DNA of 64,000 nucleotides, taken from Rothia mucilaginosa (lineage in GTDB: Bacteria; Actinomycetota; Actinomycetes; Actinomycetales; Micrococcaceae). The notes under the pieces were generated by a model that was given only the letters and a program-made list of their open reading frames with translations, was not told where the DNA came from and made no database searches. Position numbers and translations under genes: made by a program. Of this stretch, positions 43,503-52,385 are shown piece by piece (the stretch's first letter is position 1; each line of letters begins with the position of its first letter). The DNA is taken from NCBI RefSeq assembly GCF_001548235.1, contig NZ_AP014938.1, forward strand, positions 1,054,001 through 1,118,000, given 5' to 3'.

Positions 43503-44327
43503 ATGAAGAAATCTGCTGCTCTGTTCGCCTGCTTTGCTTTAGCTTTAAGTTCCTGCGCCGCTGCGCCTAAAGATACTAGCCTCAAAGCCCAGCTGGATTT
43601 TGAAAATAACTATATTACTCTTCCGCTCGACGAATACGACATGAGTGACCAGGCCAAAGATATAACGGTTAGGGCGTCATTGTTGATTCGTAAAGAGTGC
43701 TACGCGAAAAAAGGATACGATTTTGAAATCGTAGAAAACGGCTGGGTTTCTAGCGGCGCCTCCCAGTACGGCTCCTGGAATGTGAAGCATGCGGCGAATC
43801 ATTATACGTCCAGCAAAGTCAGAGAAGAGCAGTATAGGATTTATGAGAGCATCCCTGAAGACGTCAAGGACAGCTGCCACGAAGAGCATCGGGAAGAACT
43901 GGATGCGCTCAAGTTTGATGAGGCTCATGAGGAAAAGTACCGCCCCGTCAATCGTATCCGTGGCGAAGCGTACCAGCGTGCGCAGGGTGACCCTGAATGG
44001 AAGAAAGCCCGCTCAGATTGGTGGGACTGTCAGCGTGAGAAAGGGTTGACGCCTCGCACCGGGGACGGCGAATGGACGAGCAAAGAAGCGGCCAGAATGG
44101 CCAGTCTGAATTCTGATGATCCCAAAGTGTTGGAGGAGGAGATCCGCCTGGCAACCATTGAAGCTCAATGTAGTGAGAAGGTGAGGTTAGCTCAGCGTTT
44201 GGGTGATCTTGAGGCGTCCTATCAGGGGCCTTTGATTGAGAAGAATCAGGCGTTGCTGAATGATTTGAAGGCTGAACGTGACGCGAAGATAGCCAAGGCG
44301 CGTGAAATTATCGCCACCCACCAGTAG
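43503..44327 (+). CDS. Lipoprotein of an unrecognised family, copy 1
   Basis: A 274-residue protein with a lipoprotein signal peptide (KK, hydrophobic core, lipobox LSSC with the lipidated Cys at residue 18). The mature part is highly charged. Shared landmarks with two paralogs in this window are ITLPLDEYD (residue ~38), KECYAKKGYDFE, QYGSWNVKHA, DWWDCQREKGLTPR and a C-terminal helix EEIRLATIEAQCSEKVRLAQRLGDLEASYQGPLIEKNQ. Three or four conserved Cys outside the lipobox (in KEC, DSC, WDC and AQC) suggest disulfides. I do not recognise the family or its function. AAGGAG lies upstream. It is followed 87 bases later by copy 2. Confidence 0.82.
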   Translation: MKKSAALFACFALALSSCAAAPKDTSLKAQLDFENNYITLPLDEYDMSDQAKDITVRASLLIRKECYAKKGYDFEIVENGWVSSGASQYGSWNVKHAANHYTSSKVREEQYRIYESIPEDVKDSCHEEHREELDALKFDEAHEEKYRPVNRIRGEAYQRAQGDPEWKKARSDWWDCQREKGLTPRTGDGEWTSKEAARMASLNSDDPKVLEEEIRLATIEAQCSEKVRLAQRLGDLEASYQGPLIEKNQALLNDLKAERDAKIAKAREIIATHQ

Positions 44328-44414
44328 ATATCAGTAACAAGAAGATAGGAGCTCTTGGGATAATTGGGGTAACTCCGTTTAACGCTACAACGAGGTATGG
44401 AGGAGGAAAAGCCT

Positions 44415-45227
44415 ATGCGTAAGGCTCTCTCTGCGGTAACAGTATTCTGCCTGCTGGGGGCGTGCGTGTCCTGCTCCAACAGTGCCGAGCGGGACACCTC
44501 ACGAAAAGCTGTTCTCGATTATTCAAAGAACTATATACATCTTCCACTGGACGAGTATGCCTTCGATGAACTAACAGTCCGTACGGTGAGCACGGCGTGG
44601 CACACGCTCATGTCCGAATGCTACGCGCACCACGGGCAGTCCTACGCTGTGCCCTCAATAGACACCCCGCAACCCGGGGGGCTATACGGCAACTGGAACG
44701 TCGAGTACGCCAAAAAGTACGGGTACTCCCAGAAGGAATCCCGAGGCCCAGACGATTCAGCATCAGACGACATCAACGCCCGGTGCCAAGAAGAGGTGAA
44801 AACCGCATTCTCTGAGGTTGAACTGGACGAAAAAGAATACCGGTTCGTAGGAGAGCTAAACTCACAGGCATACACCTACGCCTCCCAAACCGATGAGTGG
44901 AAAAATATCCGCTCAGAATGGTGGACCTGCCTGCGTGAACGTGGGCTAACCCCCAGAGAAGGAGAAAGCGACTGGATGTCCGAAGAAAGCGCACATTTCA
45001 TGGCCTCCTCCCAAGGCAACGAAGAAACTAAGCCGGAAGAAATTCGCCTCGCAACCATCGAAGCTGAATGCAACCAGAAGGTGGGTATGGCTCAGCGTTT
45101 GGGTGATCTTGAGGCATCCTATCAGGGTCCTCTCATTGAGAAGGATCAGGCGAAGCTTAACCAGTTGAAAGAAGAGAAAGAAAAGCGTGTGGCGAGGGCG
45201 CGTGAAATTATCGCCACCCACCAGTAG
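44415..45227 (+). CDS. Lipoprotein of an unrecognised family, copy 2
   Basis: A 270-residue paralog of the preceding gene. The signal peptide ends in a lipobox around LLGAC or CVSC (two candidate Cys). Shared landmarks are IHLPLDEYAF, SECYAHHGQSY, YGNWNVEYAKKYGY, EWWTCLRERGLTPR and EEIRLATIEAECNQKVGMAQRLGDLEASYQGPLIEKDQ. The last ~160 bases are much more similar to copy 1 at DNA level than the rest, and the final ~30 bases are identical, pointing to gene conversion or a recent duplication of the 3' end. ATG 44415 is preceded by GGAGG; an upstream ATG at 44397 is less likely. Confidence 0.82.
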   Translation: MRKALSAVTVFCLLGACVSCSNSAERDTSRKAVLDYSKNYIHLPLDEYAFDELTVRTVSTAWHTLMSECYAHHGQSYAVPSIDTPQPGGLYGNWNVEYAKKYGYSQKESRGPDDSASDDINARCQEEVKTAFSEVELDEKEYRFVGELNSQAYTYASQTDEWKNIRSEWWTCLRERGLTPREGESDWMSEESAHFMASSQGNEETKPEEIRLATIEAECNQKVGMAQRLGDLEASYQGPLIEKDQAKLNQLKEEKEKRVARAREIIATHQ

Positions 45228-45298
45228 CCACACCCGCTGAAGGGCAGAACGGGCGAACCAGCCGCAGAATGCCCACAAGCAAATTTCACAAGAAGGAG

Positions 45299-45325
45299 CC
45301 GGGGAGTGTCACCACTCCCCGGCCC
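45299..45325. terminator. Terminator hairpin
   Basis: CCGGGGAGTG (45299-45308) pairs with CACTCCCCGG (45313-45322) with a TCAC loop, between convergent lipoprotein and ornithine cyclodeaminase-like genes. The T tract is interrupted. Confidence 0.75.
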
Positions 45326-45417
45326 TCACTTTATTCACTCTCAACCTCGCAGCCCATGCTGGCGCACCTACAGGCCCGCCAGCTCAAGGCCACTCAGCGT
45401 CAGGTTACTTTAGCCCT

Positions 45418-46470
45418 TTAGCCCACCGGAACGTTAACGTTCACCAGCGAGTACAGATCCTTCGGATCATCCGGGCTAGCAACCAGGTCAATGAACTGCT
45501 GCAGGTCGGTGTCCTGCGTAGCCGCACGGGCATAACGCAGACCCGAGAAGTCAGCAATCGCGAAGCCCACCGAATCAAACAGGGTAATCTGCTCATCCGA
45601 CACGCGGCCGGGCTCCTCACCGGTCAGAACCTTCCAGAACTCCACCACGGGGAAGTCCGGGTCCTTCTGCTGAATCTCGCCCTCAATGCGGGTCTGCGGC
45701 GGGAACTCAACGAACACGGTGGAGCGGTCCAGAATTTCGCTTTCCAGCTCGGTCTTGCCGGGGCAGTCGCCACCAATAGCGTTCAGGTGCACGCCGGGCT
45801 TCACTTGGCGGTCCAGCAGAACCTTCGCCTGCTGCTTATCGGCGGTGCAGGTGGTAATAATGTCGGCACCCTCAACAGCCTCGTCCACGTCCTTAGCCAG
45901 GTGGATGCGGAAGCCCAGCGGCTCCAGGTTACGGCGGAACTTCTCCATCGCGTGCGGATCAACGTCGTAGACGGACAGGTCCTCAATGCCGAGCACCGCG
46001 CGCATACCCAGCGCCTGGAACTCAGACTGCGAGCCGGTACCAATCATCGCCATCTTCTTCGAATCCTTGCGTGCCAGGTGCTTAGCAACCATGGCGGACA
46101 CGCCGGCGGTACGCAGCGCGGTCAGCAGGGTCATCTCAGCCAGGAACACGGGGTAGCCGTTGTCCACGTCAGCGAGCAGACCGAACGCGGTCACGGTCTG
46201 GAAGCCGCGTGCCGGGTTCGACGGGTGGCCGTTCACGTACTTGAAGGAGTAGGTGATGTTGTCGGAGGTGGGCATCAGCTCAATCACACCGAAGGGGGTG
46301 TGGGAGGCGACGCGCGGAATCTTGTCGAAGCTCTGCCACTTCTTGAAGTCTTCTTCGAGGAAGTCGACCATGCCGGCAATGATGTTGCCTACGCCGTCCT
46401 TCTGAATCCACTTCGCCATCGAGGCGACGTCAACAAATTCCACCGCGTGTGCGCTAGGACGTTCAGTCAT
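45418..46470 (-). CDS. Ornithine cyclodeaminase family protein
   Basis: A 350-residue mu-crystallin/ornithine cyclodeaminase family enzyme. Evidence: SFKYVNGHPSNPARGFQTVTAF (substrate loop with conserved Lys), LLTALRTAGVSAMVAKHLAR, the NAD-binding MIGTGSQSEFQALGM, VYDVDPHAMEKF and NAIGGDCPGKTELE. True OCD makes proline and ammonia from ornithine; relatives reduce imines or dehydrogenate other amino acids, so the exact reaction is uncertain. ATG 46470 is preceded by AAGGAGAA; the longer frame (to 46563) is unsupported. The upstream gene on the same strand is an amino-acid permease with its own terminator between. Confidence 0.86.
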   Translation of the reverse strand: MTERPSAHAVEFVDVASMAKWIQKDGVGNIIAGMVDFLEEDFKKWQSFDKIPRVASHTPFGVIELMPTSDNITYSFKYVNGHPSNPARGFQTVTAFGLLADVDNGYPVFLAEMTLLTALRTAGVSAMVAKHLARKDSKKMAMIGTGSQSEFQALGMRAVLGIEDLSVYDVDPHAMEKFRRNLEPLGFRIHLAKDVDEAVEGADIITTCTADKQQAKVLLDRQVKPGVHLNAIGGDCPGKTELESEILDRSTVFVEFPPQTRIEGEIQQKDPDFPVVEFWKVLTGEEPGRVSDEQITLFDSVGFAIADFSGLRYARAATQDTDLQQFIDLVASPDDPKDLYSLVNVNVPVG

Positions 46471-46778
46471 GATTTTCTCCTTTGAATATCTGCACAAAAC
46501 TTCTTTGTGCATCTGGTGGTCACTACGGATATCTATTATCTCAAAATATATTGCAGGACACACCGTATTAGAAATGCTGTAGATATGTACTTTGCTTTAT
46601 GTATTACACGGATGTAATACGGAACGAACACGAAAAGACGTACAGGGAGGGGGTTCCAGACTCTATTGGCTAGAGTTTATTGGTGAGGGTCTAGCGGCTG
46701 GGGTCTAACAGCTGGGGTCTAGAACCCCCTCATTCGCCGTCACCGGGATATCACCGGGATTGGAGGCAACCGGTCGGG
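46471..46778 (-). promoter_or_regulatory. Promoter region with dyad and large terminator stem
   Basis: A GTATTAC/GTAATAC dyad (46601-46607 and 46614-46620) is a candidate operator for the ornithine cyclodeaminase-like gene. A 10-base perfect stem GAGGGGGTTC/GAACCCCCTC (46647-46656 and 46722-46731) encloses two direct copies of GCTGGGGTCTA and is probably the terminator of the permease. No gene is supported here. Confidence 0.55.
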
Positions 46779-48380
46779 TTAGTGGCCCTTCGGCTTGTCC
46801 TCGTCCTCAATGTCCAGATCATCCAGGTCAATGTGGGTACGAGGCTCCGAAACGAGCTTCTTCACCACGGGGCGGGCAGCAATCACAGGCACGGAACCGG
46901 TGTAGCCTTCACGGACGCGAGCAATCTCGTTGACGCGGTCACGAACCGTGTACCAGCCGATAATCAGCAGCGGGATAACCAGCAGCAGCGATGCCAGGGT
47001 GTAGGTGCCGACCGGGTAATCCAGAGCCATCAGCACCAGCACAGCAGCGAGGAATACCATCACGGCCCAGTCGCTGAAACGACCGCCGGGTGCACGGTAG
47101 TTGGGGCGCTTGTACTTGCCCTCGCCGACCAGCTTCAGGTACTTCTGGTGCGACATAGCGATAGCCGCCCAGCTAGCCATGGTACCCACGGATGCGATGT
47201 TCAGCACGACCTCGAACGCCTGCTCGGGAACGAAGAAGTTCAGCACAACACCGAAGAGGCCAATCACACCGGTGAGCAGAATACCTGCCACGGGAACACC
47301 GGAGCGGGACACCTTAGTGGTGAACTTCGGTGCCGAACCGGCAACACCCATCGAGTGGAGGATACGGCCGGTGGAGTACAGGCCAGCGTTCAGCGAGGAA
47401 GCAGCCGCGGTAATAACGACCAGCTGCATAATCGGTGCGGTACCGTCAATGCCGATAGCGTCGAAGAAGGTCACGAACGGCGACTCTGCGTCCTTGTATG
47501 CGGTGTAGGGCATGAGCAGGCAGAGCAGAACCACGGAACCAACGTAGAAGATCGCAATACGCCAGATCACGGTGTTGATAGCGCGGGGGATAACCTTCTC
47601 AACGTTCTTGGTTTCACCACTGGTGGTGCCGACCAGCTCAATACCGGCGTAGGCGAACACAACGCCCTGAACCACGATCAGAGCGGGAAGAATGCCGTTG
47701 GGGAAGAAACCGTCATGGGCAGCGATGAGTTCAAGGCCGGGGCGGACGCCGTTGATGGGCTCACCGAAGACCAGGTACCAGATACCAACTGCCATAAAGG
47801 ACAGCAGAGCAAGAATCTTAATGAGTGCGAACCAGAATTCCAGCTCACCGAAGAGCTTCACGGAGATGAGGTTCAGAGCCACGGTGACGATAACGACGAT
47901 GAATGCGCTAAGCCACTGGGGAATGTCAGCGAAGAACTGGTTGTATCGACCGAACCAGCTGATGTAGATAGCGATAGCGGTGGCGTCTGCAACGGCGGTC
48001 ATTGCCCAGTTCAGCCAGTACAGCCATCCGGATACGAATGCAGCCTTTTCACCGTAGAATTCGCGGGTGTAGGAGACGAAGGATCCCGAGGAGGGGCGGT
48101 GAAGGATCAGCTCGCCGAGGGCTCGAAGAATCAGGTAGCCGAAGAAGCCGATGACGGCGTAGATGACGGCGAGCATGGGGCCCGCGTCCTGCAGGCGGCT
48201 ACCGGTGCCCAGGAACAGGCCGGTACCAATTGCGGAACCGATGGCGATCATCTGGAGCTGACGTGCGCCAAGTCCCTTGTGGAAGCCTTCCTGTTCGTGT
48301 GCGAACGGGTCGTCTGTGGGGGGCTTGGTGTACTGATCCGCTGCAGAAGTCTGCGGGTTCTTGTTCGGTGAGGTGCTCAT
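46779..48380 (-). CDS. ansP: APC family amino-acid permease (AnsP-like)
   Basis: A 533-residue, twelve-TM permease with charged N- and C-terminal tails. KGLGARQLQMIAIGSAIGTGLFLGTG is the APC/AAT TM1 signature. LILRALGELILHRPSSGSFVSYTREFYGEKAAFVSGWLYWLNWAMTA-type sequence and KLFGELEFWFALIKI place it close to L-asparagine permeases (AnsP). Other amino acids are possible. The start has AAGGAGGT upstream. Transcribed toward the ornithine cyclodeaminase-like gene, which suggests related amino-acid use. Confidence 0.88.
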   Translation of the reverse strand: MSTSPNKNPQTSAADQYTKPPTDDPFAHEQEGFHKGLGARQLQMIAIGSAIGTGLFLGTGSRLQDAGPMLAVIYAVIGFFGYLILRALGELILHRPSSGSFVSYTREFYGEKAAFVSGWLYWLNWAMTAVADATAIAIYISWFGRYNQFFADIPQWLSAFIVVIVTVALNLISVKLFGELEFWFALIKILALLSFMAVGIWYLVFGEPINGVRPGLELIAAHDGFFPNGILPALIVVQGVVFAYAGIELVGTTSGETKNVEKVIPRAINTVIWRIAIFYVGSVVLLCLLMPYTAYKDAESPFVTFFDAIGIDGTAPIMQLVVITAAASSLNAGLYSTGRILHSMGVAGSAPKFTTKVSRSGVPVAGILLTGVIGLFGVVLNFFVPEQAFEVVLNIASVGTMASWAAIAMSHQKYLKLVGEGKYKRPNYRAPGGRFSDWAVMVFLAAVLVLMALDYPVGTYTLASLLLVIPLLIIGWYTVRDRVNEIARVREGYTGSVPVIAARPVVKKLVSEPRTHIDLDDLDIEDEDKPKGH

Positions 48381-48686
48381 GCTATACCTCCTTGGATAGT
48401 TACGTCTGAAGCACGTGTTACACGAAATGTGGTTGGGAACACGTCTGTGGGTTGTAACGACTATAGCACGGTAATTTGACTAAATATAACCCGCATCACG
48501 TAACAATTTATATACATATAATGCATATTTTATGAAAATATTTGGTTCATGTTGTATTGTGTGGTTTTAATTGTTTTGTGAAATAGATTATTTGAACTTT
48601 GAGTCTAAAAAATCAATTCCCCCACCACCGCACAGCACAAGAGCACCCACAACGGGGTGCTCCAGCAACATATTCAGAACGGAGGC
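48381..48686. other. AT-rich intergenic region
   Basis: No gene is supported in these 306 bases. The part next to the permease (48400-48600) is AT-rich and contains GTTAC/GTAAC half-sites, probably its promoter. GAGCACCC (48641-48648) pairs with GGGTGCTC (48655-48662) as a terminator for the small gene on the minus strand. Confidence 0.5.
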
Positions 48687-49073
48687 TTAGCCCTCCATCA
48701 GGCGATCAATCTTCGCCCGCAACGCGCGCTCACGACGATTCAACCACCACCAGCTCGGCCAACGCATCAACGACTTACGCCCAACCTGCACGACCGAGGG
48801 GAGCTTCGCCTCCGCAAGCGCCGCATCAATCTCGTGGTCGCTCGCGCCCTCATCACGCATTTTCTCCATCATCTCAAGGGATTTTGCCATATCGCCATGC
48901 CCCAAAACATGACGACTCTTACGCTCCAGAACCTCATCCAACCGAGCGCGCACCGGGGCAATAGCCGCCGCATTCGGATGCTCACGCTCAGCACGACGCT
49001 GCGCCTGGCGGGCACGCTTCTCACGCTTCGCGTCGAGCTGTTTCGGATTATTTTTAGCGCTCGCCTTGCTCAT
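48687..49073 (-). CDS. Small charged protein of unknown function
   Basis: A 128-residue protein I do not recognise. The first ~35 residues are Lys/Arg-rich and low complexity (MSKASAKNNPKQLDAKREKR). The middle has EVLERKSRHVLGHGDMAKSLEMMEKMRDEGASDHEIDAAL, probably helical, and the C-terminus is VGRKSLMRWPSWWWLNRRERALRAKI. There is no signal peptide or membrane segment. The basic ends suggest nucleic-acid or ribosome contact, but that is a guess. ATG 49073 is chosen over 49094 because it starts the conserved-looking basic segment and has AAAGGAT upstream. Confidence 0.6.
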   Translation of the reverse strand: MSKASAKNNPKQLDAKREKRARQAQRRAEREHPNAAAIAPVRARLDEVLERKSRHVLGHGDMAKSLEMMEKMRDEGASDHEIDAALAEAKLPSVVQVGRKSLMRWPSWWWLNRRERALRAKIDRLMEG

Positions 49074-49337
49074 GGGAGGATCCTTTCGCCGCATTCAGGG
49101 TGACGTGTACGCTGACCTGCACGCACAGAAGACATTTAGTCATTAACACCTCTACTTTACCGCGGTATTTGGCAGAACTTTTATTGCAGTAAACCCAAAA
49201 AAACCCACAAAAAATTAACGATAAATAAGTCGTATCTTGGTAAAATAGTGCGAGTAGGAGGCGTCTCGCGCGCCAACAAAATATGGTGAACCGGCCCTGC
49301 CTCGGTAACCGGTCGCATCTATCCAAGGAGTCAGCAT

Positions 49338-50363
<1,026 letters not shown>

Positions 50364-50430
50364 GGTGCTGTTCGCCCGCCGTAGCTCCCGTAGGTGCTGC
50401 CGGGTGTGAACCTAAGCTTCGTTAAGCGAA

Positions 50431-50476
50431 AGCGGTGCCCGCTTCCTCATCACGAGGAGGCGGGCACCGCTCTTTT
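50431..50476. terminator. Terminator of fba
   Basis: AGCGGTGCCCGC (50431-50442) pairs with GCGGGCACCGCT (50460-50471), with an inner TCCTC/GAGGA pairing, followed by CTTTT. Confidence 0.92.
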
Positions 50477-50564
50477 AACTTTTGGGTGAAAGCCAGCCGG
50501 GGCTGGTTCTCGCGCTAGTTCCTGTGCTGAGGCTCAGCAGGCTCTTAGCGGGGGAGGGGCGGGT

Positions 50565-51146
50565 TTACTTGCCGCCGCAGCCGCAACCACCGCATCCGCA
50601 GCCGCCGGACTTCACAGCCACCGAACCGGAGGTGGGGATACCGTCGCCGGTGTCGCCACCCATGAGGTTCACGCGGTTACCAATCTCGGGGCCGCCGACC
50701 GGCTGAGGTGCCTTACCCGCCAGGGTTGCCGCGAAACCGGCGGGTTCGCCGCTCAGGTTCGGGATCATCGACGCCGCCGGGGAACCGGACGGGCCGCACG
50801 CAGCCGCTGCCGCGTTCGCCTTCGGCTGGGCGACCAGGTGTGCGCGGGAGAATCGCTTAATCTGCTCGGCAGTCGGGTAGGAGAAGGACACCTTCACCTC
50901 ACCGTTGACGAGCATGAGCGGCAGAACCTCGCGGCCGTTCATCTCAATCTGCTCCGCCACGGGTGCGCACTCTTCAAATGCGGAAGGGTAGGAGTCGGTG
51001 GAGTACACCTCAATGTCCACGCCCGAATCCAGCGCCTCCTGCGCGGCACCCAGGAACTCGGAGCGCTCCATATCCTGCGGATCCTCCGGGTTCTCGCCGG
51101 GACCCGGAATAAATACTTCAAGAACGGTCTCAGCCGCTTCAGTCAT
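50565..51146 (-). CDS. ArsD-like thioredoxin-fold protein with Cys/Gly tail
   Basis: A 193-residue protein. Residues 1-105 follow the arsenic metallochaperone ArsD pattern: TVLEVFIPGPGENPEDPQDMERSEF, VDIEVYSTDSYPSAFEECAPVAEQIEMNGREVLPLMLVNGEVKVSFSYPT-type sequence (given here in outline), then an Ala-rich linker. The usual ArsD Cys-Cys (CCSTGVCG) position is replaced by GPGENP. The only Cys in the fold is C61-like in EECAP. The tail ends in SGGCGCGGCGCGGK, a likely soft-metal-binding site. No ars operon is adjacent. ATG 51146 aligns with the ArsD start; the 81-base longer frame is not supported. Confidence 0.65.
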   Translation of the reverse strand: MTEAAETVLEVFIPGPGENPEDPQDMERSEFLGAAQEALDSGVDIEVYSTDSYPSAFEECAPVAEQIEMNGREVLPLMLVNGEVKVSFSYPTAEQIKRFSRAHLVAQPKANAAAAACGPSGSPAASMIPNLSGEPAGFAATLAGKAPQPVGGPEIGNRVNLMGGDTGDGIPTSGSVAVKSGGCGCGGCGCGGK

Positions 51147-51484
51147 CAGTTTCAGCCTTTTCTCTCTTATGGGCACCGGCTCGGGGGAGGGGTGCCAGTC
51201 CTTCACTAAGTGTACTCGCGACCTCAAGAGTGCAGAAGTGTGAGTTGAAGTTCCAGATTTGCGGAATATTTGCAGAATTCGAGTCGAATGACCCTCAGCT
51301 CGTGAGCTACGGGTTTAGGTGTTGTATTCTGAGTGCATATGCACCGGAGTGTGCGAACCCTGCAATTCAGGCAGGCGCCGCCCGGTGTGAAACCAAGAAG
51401 GCAACGACGCCCGCATCCGACGCGGACGCATCAGCGCTACAAATACACGCTATTCATAGCGCCACACGACCAAAAGGAGCATAT

Positions 51485-51997
51485 ATGTTCGGTTTCGGCA
51501 AGAAGAAGAAGGAAGCTGCCGCACAGGAAGCATCGTCCGCAGACGTCTACGTCGCGCCTGTTACCGGCGAGTACCTGCCGCTGAGCGAAGTCTCCGACCC
51601 CGTTTTCTCTCAGGGCGTTATGGGCGACGGCTACGCAGTGAACCCCACCGCAGGCACCATCGTCGCACCCGTCGCAGGCACCATCGCACTGATTCAGGAC
51701 ACCCTGCACGCATTCATGCTTCGCACCGAAAACGGCGGCGAGGTACTGGTTCACATCGGTATCGACACCGTTGAGCTCGGTGGTGACGGCTTCACCAAGA
51801 TCGCTAACGTAGGCGACAAGGTTGAGGCAGGCGCACCCATCATCGAGGTCGACTGGGCAGCAATCGAGGGTCGCATCCCCTCCAAGGAAACCATGGTGAT
51901 GATCACCAACACCGCAAAGTTCAACATCTCCAAGGACTCTGAGTCCCGCCGCCCCGTCGCAGCCGGCGACCGCGTCGCTCAGGCAACCAAGAAGTAA
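51485..51997 (+). CDS. crr: PTS glucose-type EIIA component
   Basis: A 170-residue EIIA-Glc. A short basic amphipathic N-terminus (MFGFGKKKKE) is followed by the EIIA fold: VYVAPVTGEYLPLSEVSDPVFSQ, VNPTAGTIVAPVAGTI, the phosphoryl-accepting H90 in GEVLVHIGIDTVELGGDGF and the helper H75 in TLHAFML. It passes phosphate from HPr to a sugar-specific EIIB. It is a stand-alone domain; the permease is elsewhere. AAAGGAGCAT precedes ATG 51485, and the longer frame starting at 51230 is promoter sequence. Confidence 0.93.
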   Translation: MFGFGKKKKEAAAQEASSADVYVAPVTGEYLPLSEVSDPVFSQGVMGDGYAVNPTAGTIVAPVAGTIALIQDTLHAFMLRTENGGEVLVHIGIDTVELGGDGFTKIANVGDKVEAGAPIIEVDWAAIEGRIPSKETMVMITNTAKFNISKDSESRRPVAAGDRVAQATKK

Positions 51998-52060
51998 GCT
52001 GAACCAGCGAAAATAGCTCAGCTTCAACAGCGGTGAAAAACCCGCGAAAACACTTAACGC

Positions 52061-52109
52061 AAAAGGTCGCGTTCTGCAGGCTCAATCGGTCCACAGGCGC
52101 GGCCTTTTT
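52061..52109 (+). terminator. Terminator of the EIIA gene
   Basis: AAAAGGTCGCG (52061-52071) pairs with CGCGGCCTTTTT (52098-52109), one mismatch, with an inner CTG/CAG pair. Confidence 0.8.
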
Positions 52110-52385
52110 CGTTACACGAGAAATTTTAACGCCGCATGAAATGCCGCTATGAAAAGCGGCGGAAAAGGAGGAACACATTCACCCGCATTACATGGCGGGC
52201 AAGAATGAGGCGCGTATAATACTCTATTTGTCTGTGAACGTAGTGAATTACCGATAAAAAATCGTTATGCTACTTAGAGTTGTAGTTTGAGTTGAGAGAA
52301 TCCGGACCCTCAGCTATAAACCAAAACTTCAATGACCAACCACACACATTACGCTCAACTCATAAACGAAAAAAGGACCACTACG

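Noticed and set aside
46782-48371. 529-codon plus-strand frame opposite the amino-acid permease
   Set aside because: Shadow of the permease gene; His/Gly/Glu/Asp-rich without recognisable domains.
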